Below are positions 1 through 6,980 of a stretch of 14,871 bases of DNA, one piece after another. Below the pieces are notes generated by a model. It was not told the DNA's origin and did no database searches. It was given only the letters and a program-made list of their open reading frames with translations. A program made the position numbers and the translations under genes. Source of the stretch: an uncultured Bacilli bacterium (GTDB taxonomy: Bacteria > Bacillota_I > Bacilli_A > RFN20 > CAG-288); NCBI GenBank assembly GCA_934700375.1, contig CAKUXT010000025.1, positions 1-14,871 of the forward strand, written 5' to 3'. Each line of letters opens with the position of its first letter. The first letter of the stretch is position 1.

Positions 1-962
1 CTTCTGAAAACGGTTTGGAGCAGATTCAGGCTAAGGCCATTGTCCTTGCTATGGGATGCAGAGAAAGAAGCAGAGGCGCAATCTCCACTCCTGGCGATCG
101 CGTTGCCGGTATCTATACAGCCGGTGCTGCTCAAAAGTACTGCAATATCGACGGTTATCTCGTCGGCAAGAGAGTCGTTATTTTAGGCTCCGGCGATATC
201 GGTCTTATCATGGCAAGACGTATGACTTTAGAAGGTGCCAAGGTTTTAGCCGATGTCGAGCTTTGCCCTTATTCCAACGGCTTGAACAGAAACATCGTTC
301 AGTGTCTTAACGACTATGATATTCCGCTTTATCTCTCCCATACTGTCACCGATATCATCGCCGATGAAGAACATCACAGAGTCAAACAGGTCGTCATCTC
401 CAAGGTCGACGAAAAGAATCAGGTCATCCCTGGGACCGAAATCCGCTTTGACTGCGATACCCTTCTTCTCTCTGTCGGTCTGATTCCGGAAAATGAGCTT
501 TCCAAGAAAGCGAATGTTCAGCTCGATCCTAGAACTAGAGGCGCTATTGTCAAAGACAACCTTGAAACCAGTGTCGAAGGCATCTTTGCCTGCGGCAATG
601 TCCTCCAGGTCCATGACCTTGTCGACTATGTCTCTCAGGAAGGCGAAAAGGCTGGAAAGAATGCGGCCAATTATATCAAGAACGGCGAGATCAAATCCGA
701 ATGCGCCACTTCCGTTGTCGGAAACGGCATCTCCTATCTCTGTCCGCAGAAGATCGCCTATGATGGCGATGACAAGTTCGAACTCTCCTTCAGAGTCCGT
801 CATCCGTTCAATCGCTCTAGAGTCGTTGTGACTGCTGACGGCGAAGTCATCAAGAAGGTCGAAAAGCTGAAAATCATTCCTTCTGAAATGGAAAAGGTCG
901 TTCTTCCTAAGTCTGCTATCTTAGGCAAGAAGGAAGTCAAAGTCGAAATCGAGGAGGCCTGA
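1..962 (+). CDS. FAD/NAD(P)-dependent oxidoreductase, C-terminal part (glycerol-3-phosphate locus type)
   Basis: This gene is cut by the window start. The open frame runs from base 3 with no convincing start, and the TTG at 15 lies inside the protein. About 319 residues are visible of a pyridine-nucleotide-disulfide-type flavoprotein. The first residues carry the AMGCRER segment typical of this family. A second Rossmann motif, GSGDIG (about bases 186-203), should bind NAD(P)H. GIFACGNV, followed by VHDLVDYV, is the usual C-terminal FAD-contact segment. About 80 further residues form a tail domain. It ends 2 bp before a DUF1667 gene. In Thermotoga and many Firmicutes this pair follows a GlpA-like glycerol-3-phosphate dehydrogenase, so it probably passes electrons from glycerol-3-phosphate oxidation; that role is inferred from family context. 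Codons are strongly biased to GTC/ATC/AGA, suggesting high expression. Confidence 0.85.
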   Translation, partial: SENGLEQIQAKAIVLAMGCRERSRGAISTPGDRVAGIYTAGAAQKYCNIDGYLVGKRVVILGSGDIGLIMARRMTLEGAKVLADVELCPYSNGLNRNIVQCLNDYDIPLYLSHTVTDIIADEEHHRVKQVVISKVDEKNQVIPGTEIRFDCDTLLLSVGLIPENELSKKANVQLDPRTRGAIVKDNLETSVEGIFACGNVLQVHDLVDYVSQEGEKAGKNAANYIKNGEIKSECATSVVGNGISYLCPQKIAYDGDDKFELSFRVRHPFNRSRVVVTADGEVIKKVEKLKIIPSEMEKVVLPKSAILGKKEVKVEIEEA

Positions 963-964
963 TC

Positions 965-1318
965 ATGATCAAGAATTTTGTTTGCATTCAATGCCCAAGA
1001 GGCTGCTCACTTGAAGTAGATACTGAAAAGATGACAGTCACCGGAAACTCCTGCCCTAGAGGCAAGACCTATGGTATCAATGAGGCGACTCATCCTGTCA
1101 GAACCATCACTTCCACCATCAAAGTCGACGGCGGAAGAATCGCACGCTGCTCTGTCAAGACAAGTACCTCTGTTCCTAAGGAACTCATCTTCAAAGTCAT
1201 GGAAGAGATCGATGCCGTTGAGGTCAAGGCTCCTATCCATATCGGTGATGTCATCATCCACGATGTCCTCTCTACCGGTGCTGATGTTGTTGCAACGAAG
1301 GAAGTCTTAGAAGCTTAA
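965..1318 (+). CDS. DUF1667 family small cysteine protein, partner of the FAD oxidoreductase
   Basis: This is a 117-residue soluble protein. It has four N-terminal cysteines at 7, 10, 14 and 30 (CIQCPRGC, then NSCPRG), the hallmark of the DUF1667 family, which probably binds a metal or an iron-sulfur cluster. The C-terminal half is a compact domain rich in valine and isoleucine (VKAPIHIGDVIIHDVL). The ATG at 965 follows the upstream stop by 2 bp. Its ribosome binding site, GAGGAGG, lies in the last codons of the upstream gene, so the two are translationally coupled. The family is usually found as the third subunit-like gene of glycerol-3-phosphate dehydrogenase loci. An electron-transfer role is inferred from that association and is not shown by the sequence. 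The length is normal for the family. Confidence 0.88.
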   Translation: MIKNFVCIQCPRGCSLEVDTEKMTVTGNSCPRGKTYGINEATHPVRTITSTIKVDGGRIARCSVKTSTSVPKELIFKVMEEIDAVEVKAPIHIGDVIIHDVLSTGADVVATKEVLEA

Positions 1319-1326
1319 CTTAGTCA

Positions 1327-1370
1327 AATTAAAAATTGTGGTCCTGTTGAAAGGACCACAATTTTTAATT
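1327..1370. terminator. Bidirectional hairpin terminator between convergent genes
   Basis: An 18-bp perfect stem pairs 1327-1344 with 1353-1370 around an 8-nt loop. The core is TTGTGGTCC/GGACCACAA, and the flanking A and T runs are built into the stem. It lies 8 bp after the DUF1667 stop and 43 bp beyond the convergent lipoprotein stop. The A/T arms can act as the U tract in either direction, so it probably ends both transcripts. Confidence 0.85.
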
Positions 1371-1413
1371 GCGATAATAAGGTTGTCTGACTGAATATGA
1401 CAATATTCTGAAC

Positions 1414-1968
1414 TTATTTTACTAACAGTTGATAAGTGACTGTGCAGTTCTTTGTAAGGATCGTATAAGTATGGCGCTCCAGTCCTTTTTCTGTCTGAGG
1501 AAGAATCATAGAGTCGGAACTGATTGTGAAGTACGCACTCTTTGCTTTTTCAAATGCCTCTTTGTTATTGAGTGTTGTATCGGTGTTGATTTTGCATTCG
1601 GAATATTTGAAGACGGTATCGATGATTTGCTTTTTGGTATCATAACGAGGCCATTGTTCTAAGGTGAGATTGCCGACTTTTCTTTTGAAAGTATACATGT
1701 CGTAATCCTTTAGATACTTGTCCTGATAGACTTTGAAATAACTCGTTGTCGGATTTCCGAATCCCCAAAAATCAGCGCCGTGGAGATATATATGTTTTCC
1801 GTCTACATTCTCGTATTCGTTGATGAATGTTGTCGAAATGGAGTAGGATTGTTCGATGATTGTCTTATCATAGTTTTTGACTGTGATTTTCTTGCAATCG
1901 ATAACCTGATCTGTGCAGGATGCTAAGAATAATGACGCCAATAATGGCAATAGAGTTCTTTTTTTCAT
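1414..1968 (-). CDS. Small lipoprotein of unknown function (paralogue 1)
   Basis: This is a 184-residue secreted lipoprotein. I chose the ATG at 1968 because it gives MKKR, a hydrophobic core and the lipobox LFLASC with Cys18 as the lipidation site. An AAAGGAA site lies about 8 bases upstream. The longer frame starting at 2019 would run into the upstream gene and bury the signal. The mature part has no recognisable domain. It is rich in Tyr, Lys and Thr and ends with a segment NKEAFEKAKSAYF...GLERHTYTI that clearly matches the C-terminus of the next gene upstream. The two are therefore tandem paralogues, separated by 16 bp and probably cotranscribed. It should sit on the outer face of the membrane. 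The function is unknown, and there is no sign of a transporter partner. Confidence 0.8.
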   Translation of the reverse strand: MKKRTLLPLLASLFLASCTDQVIDCKKITVKNYDKTIIEQSYSISTTFINEYENVDGKHIYLHGADFWGFGNPTTSYFKVYQDKYLKDYDMYTFKRKVGNLTLEQWPRYDTKKQIIDTVFKYSECKINTDTTLNNKEAFEKAKSAYFTISSDSMILPQTEKGLERHTYTILTKNCTVTYQLLVK

Positions 1969-1984
1969 TTTGTTTTCCTTTCTT

Positions 1985-2560
1985 TTATGCCATGGGACGA
2001 TATTCGATGATCCAGTCATCCTTGATGTTGATATAATTGTGCTTCTCTAGGCTTTTATCATCTTTGTCCAGATAGATAGTCCCTTCGCAGTCTGTGTAGT
2101 ATGCAATCTTTGCTTTTTGATAGGCTTCTTTGGCGTCTCCTTCCAAATGGTTGTTTTGTTCCGTCAAAGTGAATTCGAAGTATTCATGGAGGAAGTCGAG
2201 CCTGTTCCTATTGAAGTCGATGAAATAGCGCTGCTCCTCTAATAGATACCCGACAAACTGAACGAATCTGTATTCGACATAGCTTTCTGATTTTTCTGTC
2301 TGATATACTTTGACAGGAACATTGACAGTCGTGATGTGTCTGCCGTCGTTTTCGCTCTTTGTCAGCTGTCTATCTAAACAGATGGTCTTACCGTCATCGC
2401 TTTGGTATTCGTATACGGGCATGATTGTGTAGTAGAACACTTCGTAATACTGTTGAGAATCGATGGAAATGAAAGAACATTCGACAAGACCTTTGGTATT
2501 GTTTTTGCTGCAGGATGCAAGCAACAATACAGGCAGTAACAGCAATGATGTTTTCTTCAT
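1985..2560 (-). CDS. Small lipoprotein of unknown function (paralogue 2)
   Basis: This is a 191-residue lipoprotein. The ATG at 2560 is preferred because a textbook AAGGAGGT lies 6 bases upstream and the product begins with a clean lipoprotein signal, MKKTSLLLLPVLLLASC, with Cys17 acylated. The frame could open at 2599, but that would place a charged stretch before the signal. The mature region is acidic and aromatic, with several YxVxY-like strands, and ends in KEAYQKAKIAYYT...SLEKHNYINI. That segment aligns with KEAFEKAKSAYFT...GLERHTYTI of the downstream gene, showing a duplication followed by strong divergence in the N-terminal half. It is the first gene of a two-gene unit with its own promoter at 2590-2618. 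No known family is recognised. Confidence 0.82.
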   Translation of the reverse strand: MKKTSLLLLPVLLLASCSKNNTKGLVECSFISIDSQQYYEVFYYTIMPVYEYQSDDGKTICLDRQLTKSENDGRHITTVNVPVKVYQTEKSESYVEYRFVQFVGYLLEEQRYFIDFNRNRLDFLHEYFEFTLTEQNNHLEGDAKEAYQKAKIAYYTDCEGTIYLDKDDKSLEKHNYINIKDDWIIEYRPMA

Positions 2561-2589
2561 CGGTGACCTCCTTGCTTTTCTTTGCTTAT

Positions 2590-2618
2590 TTAATAACACA
2601 GAGAAAGATAAAACACAA
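2590..2618 (-). promoter_or_regulatory. Probable sigma-A promoter of the lipoprotein pair
   Basis: On the minus strand, TTGTGT (-35, 2613-2618) is separated by 17 bases from TATTAA (-10, 2590-2595), about 30 bases upstream of the lipoprotein start. Each box matches the consensus in 4 of 6 positions and the spacing is ideal. The hairpin upstream (2671-2742) would isolate this promoter from the hydrolase operon. Confidence 0.5.
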
Positions 2619-2670
2619 ATGAAATCAGAAACTGAGTCAGAATCATCGACACATAGTAGCTTTTTGTCTT

Positions 2671-2742
2671 AAAAAAGCCTAGGCTTTCAGATCGTGCTTA
2701 TAGTCAATGATTATATAGCACATATCTGTTTGCCTAAGCTTT
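2671..2742 (-). terminator. Long compound hairpin terminator of the hydrolase operon
   Basis: In the minus-strand transcript an 11-bp stem pairs 2732-2742 with 2674-2684 (one G-U pair) and is followed by six U from 2676-2671. Further stems are nested inside: 2724-2728 with 2688-2692, and 2717-2721 with 2694-2698, separated by small internal loops. The 3' arm is also part of a self-complementary 14-mer, AAAGCCTAGGCTTT, at 2674-2687. The hairpin begins about 15 bases after the GH43 stop. Confidence 0.8.
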
Positions 2743-2756
2743 ATAGAATCGATCAT

Positions 2757-4253
2757 CTAAAAATGAAAGGATAGAATGTCTGCATTTCCCTTCTCGATTT
2801 CAAAGGAAAGAACTGCTTTTTTCTTTGAAGAATGGAGTTGTAATGTTTTTTCTTCCCAGCTTGAAGAAGAGATGGAAATCTTTCCAATCAATTCATTATC
2901 GATTGAAACTTTGATGATTGCATCTCCTCTTATCATTAAGGAGATTGAATCGGCTTCTGAAAAATCAAAGTATTTATATCTTGCAACGCTTTTCTTTCTC
3001 AGATTCTTCAGACATCTGTCTTTTCCGTCAAAAGTGATCATCGGAAGGTTCTTGAAGCTCTTGTTTCCGCCATGGGGCATCTTGTTGTTTGTCAGATTGC
3101 AGCATACTGTGGCAGGGAATTCCCCTTCAGCCTTAAGTAGGCCATCATTGAGTCCGCATGAAGTGAGTTCTGTCTGGGGAATCGATCCATCATCTTTGAT
3201 GGTGATCTTTTCAGCACAGGCCTGACGGGAATAATCGCTTCCGTTTGTTTCGCGATGATAGAAAACATACCATTGTCCATTGATGTTCTCGATACAACCA
3301 TGGTTTGTTCCTGTGTGATTTGCTCTCTCCTTTTCTTTTCGTCCCTGATAACCGACATCTCCGTTTGAAACGATGACGCCGCGATAAGTGAACTCTTTGT
3401 CAGGATATTTGCTTGTCGCGTAGCACAATTCATGGCCGTTGACGGAAGAATAGACGAAATAGTAGGTGTCTTTTATTTTGCGGATGGAAGATCCTTCAAA
3501 AAATCCGTGTCCGTATAAGCTATGTCCACCTTTTTTGAAAGGATAGACTTTGCTTTCGAATGGTGTTCCCTTTGTCTTGCATGGGATGATGTGTTTTGCT
3601 TCTTCTTTTATGGTGAGCATGTCATCTTCTAGGACACAACAGACAGCACCCATCACGCCTTCTTTTTCGTTTTTGATCTCTTTGATGGATTTGTTGAACA
3701 TGCCGGCTTCGATGTTTTTCATGATAGGTGAAGCAAAGAAGGGAAGTTCATCGAACGGATACCAGGTTCCGTAGTAAAGACGGATTGTTCCATTGTCATT
3801 GATGACAGAAGGATCAAATGGAACAAATCGCTTCATCAAGGAGCCGTCTTTGTTTCTTACATGCCCATAGAATTCATATTTTCCATCCGGAGTATCTGCT
3901 ACAGCGACAGAGATAGGGCCGTCATATCCTCCTTTTCCTTTGTATCCGCTCAGGCAATAGTAAAGATAATATCGATTATCGTTGCCTTTTACACAGTCCG
4001 GTGCATAGAGATAGACTCTTCCGTCCTTTGAAAGAGGATCCTGTTTGGCACTGTAATTGATTCCTTTGCTTGTCCATGTGGACAAGTCATCAATGCTTGC
4101 AGAAAAGATCTCATACGGAAGCATACAGTAAGTATCTCCGCATTCCTTATCGTGCGAACCGAAAAGATAGACTCTGTCACCAAAGACATGCGCTTCACCA
4201 TCGGGAATATAGACATCGATAGGAAGAAAAGGGTTGACGGCCTGCTTTTTCAT
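2757..4253 (-). CDS. Glycoside hydrolase family 43 protein with C-terminal carbohydrate-binding-like domain, cytoplasmic
   Basis: This is a 498-residue GH43 five-bladed beta-propeller enzyme, probably an arabinofuranosidase, xylosidase or arabinanase-type enzyme. The catalytic set fits the family. Asp18 in IPDGEAHVFGDRVYLFGSHD is the likely general base. Asp147 in FDPSVINDNG is the likely pKa-modulating residue. Glu253 in FFEGSS is the likely general acid. Residues about 400-498 look like a beta-sandwich, CBM6-like module. No signal peptide is present (it starts MKKQAVNPFLPI), so it should act on imported oligosaccharides. It is the last gene of the seven-gene operon, and its ATG overlaps the stop of the esterase gene by one base (TAATG), indicating coupling. 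Exact substrate specificity cannot be read from the sequence. Confidence 0.9.
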   Translation of the reverse strand: MKKQAVNPFLPIDVYIPDGEAHVFGDRVYLFGSHDKECGDTYCMLPYEIFSASIDDLSTWTSKGINYSAKQDPLSKDGRVYLYAPDCVKGNDNRYYLYYCLSGYKGKGGYDGPISVAVADTPDGKYEFYGHVRNKDGSLMKRFVPFDPSVINDNGTIRLYYGTWYPFDELPFFASPIMKNIEAGMFNKSIKEIKNEKEGVMGAVCCVLEDDMLTIKEEAKHIIPCKTKGTPFESKVYPFKKGGHSLYGHGFFEGSSIRKIKDTYYFVYSSVNGHELCYATSKYPDKEFTYRGVIVSNGDVGYQGRKEKERANHTGTNHGCIENINGQWYVFYHRETNGSDYSRQACAEKITIKDDGSIPQTELTSCGLNDGLLKAEGEFPATVCCNLTNNKMPHGGNKSFKNLPMITFDGKDRCLKNLRKKSVARYKYFDFSEADSISLMIRGDAIIKVSIDNELIGKISISSSSWEEKTLQLHSSKKKAVLSFEIEKGNADILSFHF

Positions 4254-5542
4254 TAGAAAAACCTCTTCAATGCGTTGTAGAGATCAGTCTGCCAGGACTT
4301 GATATCGTGTTTGCGATATAAGAGGACAAGCATGTCTGCATTTCTGCCTTCCTTGATCTTTCCTGTTTCAAGAAGTGCTTTGTAAAGCTTCTGGTGCAAA
4401 GGATAGGTGGAATCCAGTGTGCCTTCGCAAGCGAGGAGATAATTGATCTGATAGTCTTTGTATTCGCCTTCAGTGATGGTCTTGATCAAAGCTTCGTGAT
4501 TGATGAATCCGCCATGCATCGGAGCGAAATAGCTGAAATAGTCAAGTGCGCCCATCAAAGCAGAGAGATAAGTTGTTACAGAGCCCATCGAATAGCCGCC
4601 GAATCCGCGATGGTCACGGGAGAGAATGAAGGATTCCTTTGTTGTGACTTTGTTGGCGTAGGTGGAATATTTGCCTTCGATTGCAGGCATAAGATCGTTT
4701 TTCAGTTCGTATTTGAAGTTGCTGGTGGAACCGCCGTTCTTCATATCGTTTCCATAATAGAGAGAGGCACAGACGACAATAAGAGGATTGATTTCCTTCT
4801 TTTCGATCATGGAATCAAGCATGTTCTTGGTGGAATTGCCATGATTCTCACCGATCCAGCTTTCAGGGCTTGCACTACCTCCATGCATGAGGTAGAGGAC
4901 ATTGTATTTGTTGGCTTCATCATAACCATAAGGAAGATAGACAAGGCAATATTTCTTATTGTCTTTTGTCTTGTTTCCATCGTTGTCATAGACGAAAGAA
5001 TCATATTCTTCTTTGACGAGAGTACCTTTCTTTTCACAACTGACTTTGCTGTACTTCTTGACAGTGTCTCCGACATAGAAGGAATCGGTTGAGACATTGA
5101 AAGAGCATGCAAAGAAGGACATCGAGACAGTCAGAACGCAAAGAGCGACAGATAAGACATGTTTCCACTGAGAAACCTGTTCTTTGACATGTTTTTTGAA
5201 GCCTTCTTTCTTTAAGGTGAAAAGATAGATGACGCCTAAGATGAAAGTGATGATGCCGATGATGGAATCGACAAGGAGAAGCTGCTTTCCAGGAAGGAAG
5301 AACCAGGTGAGTCCGCAAGGGAGAATCTGGATAAGCAAGTAGATGATGCCTTTGGTCTTAAAGGCAAGATAAGAGAATCCGATCATCAATAAGGCGATAG
5401 GGAAGATGGTCAAAGCGCTAAGAGGAAGATTGATTGCAAGACAATAGATCATCAGTGCTAAACATAATAAAACAGTAGCGACAAAATTGATGAATAAGGA
5501 TAGATGTACAGACTTTTCAAACGTGAATTTTTCTTTGTTCAT
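4253..5542 (-). CDS. Polytopic membrane protein with extracellular CE1-like esterase domain (1)
   Basis: The 429 residues divide in two. Residues 12-147 contain five predicted membrane helices (about 13-35, 38-61, 65-83, 88-110 and 127-147). Basic loops after helices 2 and 4 (FKTKG; KKEGFKKHVK) place the N-terminus inside and the C-terminal domain outside. Residues about 165-429 form an alpha/beta-hydrolase esterase of the feruloyl/acetyl-xylan esterase (esterase D, CE1) type. Its features are VYLPYGYD, the oxyanion segment LMHGGSAS, nucleophile Ser318 in GYSMGS, and catalytic His412 in KHDIKSWQ. The start at 5542 follows AAGGAAA by about 9 bases. It lies 20 bp after a paralogous esterase gene and overlaps the GH43 gene. 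It probably removes acyl groups from a glycan or glycoside at the cell surface; the substrate is unknown. Confidence 0.8.
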   Translation of the reverse strand: MNKEKFTFEKSVHLSLFINFVATVLLCLALMIYCLAINLPLSALTIFPIALLMIGFSYLAFKTKGIIYLLIQILPCGLTWFFLPGKQLLLVDSIIGIITFILGVIYLFTLKKEGFKKHVKEQVSQWKHVLSVALCVLTVSMSFFACSFNVSTDSFYVGDTVKKYSKVSCEKKGTLVKEEYDSFVYDNDGNKTKDNKKYCLVYLPYGYDEANKYNVLYLMHGGSASPESWIGENHGNSTKNMLDSMIEKKEINPLIVVCASLYYGNDMKNGGSTSNFKYELKNDLMPAIEGKYSTYANKVTTKESFILSRDHRGFGGYSMGSVTTYLSALMGALDYFSYFAPMHGGFINHEALIKTITEGEYKDYQINYLLACEGTLDSTYPLHQKLYKALLETGKIKEGRNADMLVLLYRKHDIKSWQTDLYNALKRFF

Positions 5543-5562
5543 TTTTTTGATTTCCTTTTTGA

Positions 5563-6969
5563 TTATTCGACTGCAAAGAGCATGGGAAGATAGACGTAAA
5601 AGTATTCGATGACGAATTCACTGCCGTGACGATGATTTGTTCCGATATAGAGAGAATAGTTACCGTTTTTCAAGGTGACATCCTCTTTAAAGTATTCGTT
5701 ATAGGAATGCATATCTTCATATTGCTTTACGACACCATTATAAGCGAAATCTCTTCCGCCCGCTGCCATAGCAATCTTGAAATCATCTTTTGTGAATTTG
5801 TTATTGAAACGATTTCTAAGAGCATCTACAAGTCTATCGGCACTGGAGAAACCTGCAGACATCGGAATGAATTTGGAGAAGTAATCGAGGTTGTATTCGA
5901 ATACGGATAAGGTCGTAATGGAACCCATCGAATATCCTGCAAAAGAACGATGTGTTCTCGACTTTTCAAGCTCTATCGGAGTTGTATCTGAAGCATACGT
6001 TCGATATTTTGACTCGATAAGCGGAATAAGATCATTTCTGAGTTCAAACTGAAAACGCGTAGTGAGATTAGAGTCTTTGGCGTTGTCGATCGCTTTGTCT
6101 TTTGTATAGAGGCAGGGTGTCACAACAATCATAGGTCTGATTTTCTTCTCTTCAATCATCTTGTCAAAGAAGGACTTGTATTTTGAAAGCGAGGTGTTGA
6201 AGAAGTGATTCTCATCATAAGTGGCACCATGGGAGAGATAAAGAATATCGTATTTCTTATCTTTGTTTTCTTCTTTGTTGTATCCATATGGCAAGTAGAT
6301 TTTTGCCCTTTTATGGATGATGGTATCTGTCTTCTTACCTTCTGTTGTATAGAGATTGATATCATACTTGATCTCTTCTATCGTTCCTTTTTCTTTTGCC
6401 AAAGGCAAAGCGTAAGAGAAGGGGCAATGCTCTTCTTTGACGCATCCCTTTAAAGGATATCCAAGTCTTGTTCCGCCTGTTGTCGCAATCGGTGTGATGA
6501 TACAGCAGACTAAGACAAAGGCTGCGCCTGAGAAGGCAAAGACACGTGATAGGATCTTTTTCTTCTTTTCTTTTGTATCTTCTTTGTCTTCGACATTGAA
6601 ATGAAGGTAGCAATAGAAAGGAACGAGCAAAAGAAGAAGGACTTCGATGGCGATTGCATAGATGCCGCATCCTTCCTTGTTCAGCAAAATGATGCTGCCG
6701 ATTAAGGCAATAAGCGTCATCAGCTCTATTCCAAGCGAGGAGAAGAAGACGGTTTTATTTCTGTTTTTGACTTTGCAGGTTCTGTCAAAAGCAGAAACAA
6801 AGGCTAAGAACGTGCAGGATAGATAGAGCAGAACGTCTTGGTAGATTGATACAGCCCATTGGAAATGTACCATCAAGCTCGTCATGCTGCAGATCAGAGC
6901 TAAAAGCGAAAATACGAAAATGATCCATTGGTAGACAACATTGATACTTGTTTTCTTTTCTTGATTCAT
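5563..6969 (-). CDS. Polytopic membrane protein with extracellular CE1-like esterase domain (2)
   Basis: The start was set at 6969 (MNQEKKTS, 468 residues) because AAGGAGG lies 5 bases upstream. The longer frame from 7002 overlaps the preceding gene. The layout matches the next gene. Five helices fall in roughly residues 11-163, with basic loops after helix 2 (KVKNRNK) and helix 4 (KEKKKK). An external esterase domain of the CE1/esterase D type follows. Its features are IYLPYGYN, the oxyanion segment LSHGAT, nucleophile Ser347 in GYSMGS, and a histidine-rich GTNHRHGS near the end supplying the catalytic His. The HRxFxGYSMGS block is shared with the neighbour, so the two are diverged duplicates. 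Here the KHDxKSW-type ending is replaced by NHRHGSEF, suggesting a different acyl substrate. Function is inferred from the domain only. Confidence 0.8.
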   Translation of the reverse strand: MNQEKKTSINVVYQWIIFVFSLLALICSMTSLMVHFQWAVSIYQDVLLYLSCTFLAFVSAFDRTCKVKNRNKTVFFSSLGIELMTLIALIGSIILLNKEGCGIYAIAIEVLLLLLVPFYCYLHFNVEDKEDTKEKKKKILSRVFAFSGAAFVLVCCIITPIATTGGTRLGYPLKGCVKEEHCPFSYALPLAKEKGTIEEIKYDINLYTTEGKKTDTIIHKRAKIYLPYGYNKEENKDKKYDILYLSHGATYDENHFFNTSLSKYKSFFDKMIEEKKIRPMIVVTPCLYTKDKAIDNAKDSNLTTRFQFELRNDLIPLIESKYRTYASDTTPIELEKSRTHRSFAGYSMGSITTLSVFEYNLDYFSKFIPMSAGFSSADRLVDALRNRFNNKFTKDDFKIAMAAGGRDFAYNGVVKQYEDMHSYNEYFKEDVTLKNGNYSLYIGTNHRHGSEFVIEYFYVYLPMLFAVE

Positions 6970-6980
6970 AAATCCTCCTT

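Noticed and set aside
246..803. 185-residue minus-strand open frame opposite the FAD oxidoreductase
   Set aside because: It is antisense to clear flavoprotein motifs; the Asp/Ile-rich product is typical of reverse-strand shadowing of GTC/ATC codons.
4394..5092. 232-residue plus-strand open frame inside the first CE1-like esterase gene
   Set aside because: It lies entirely antisense to a well-supported coding gene and has no ribosome site or recognisable domain; it mirrors codon bias on the other strand.
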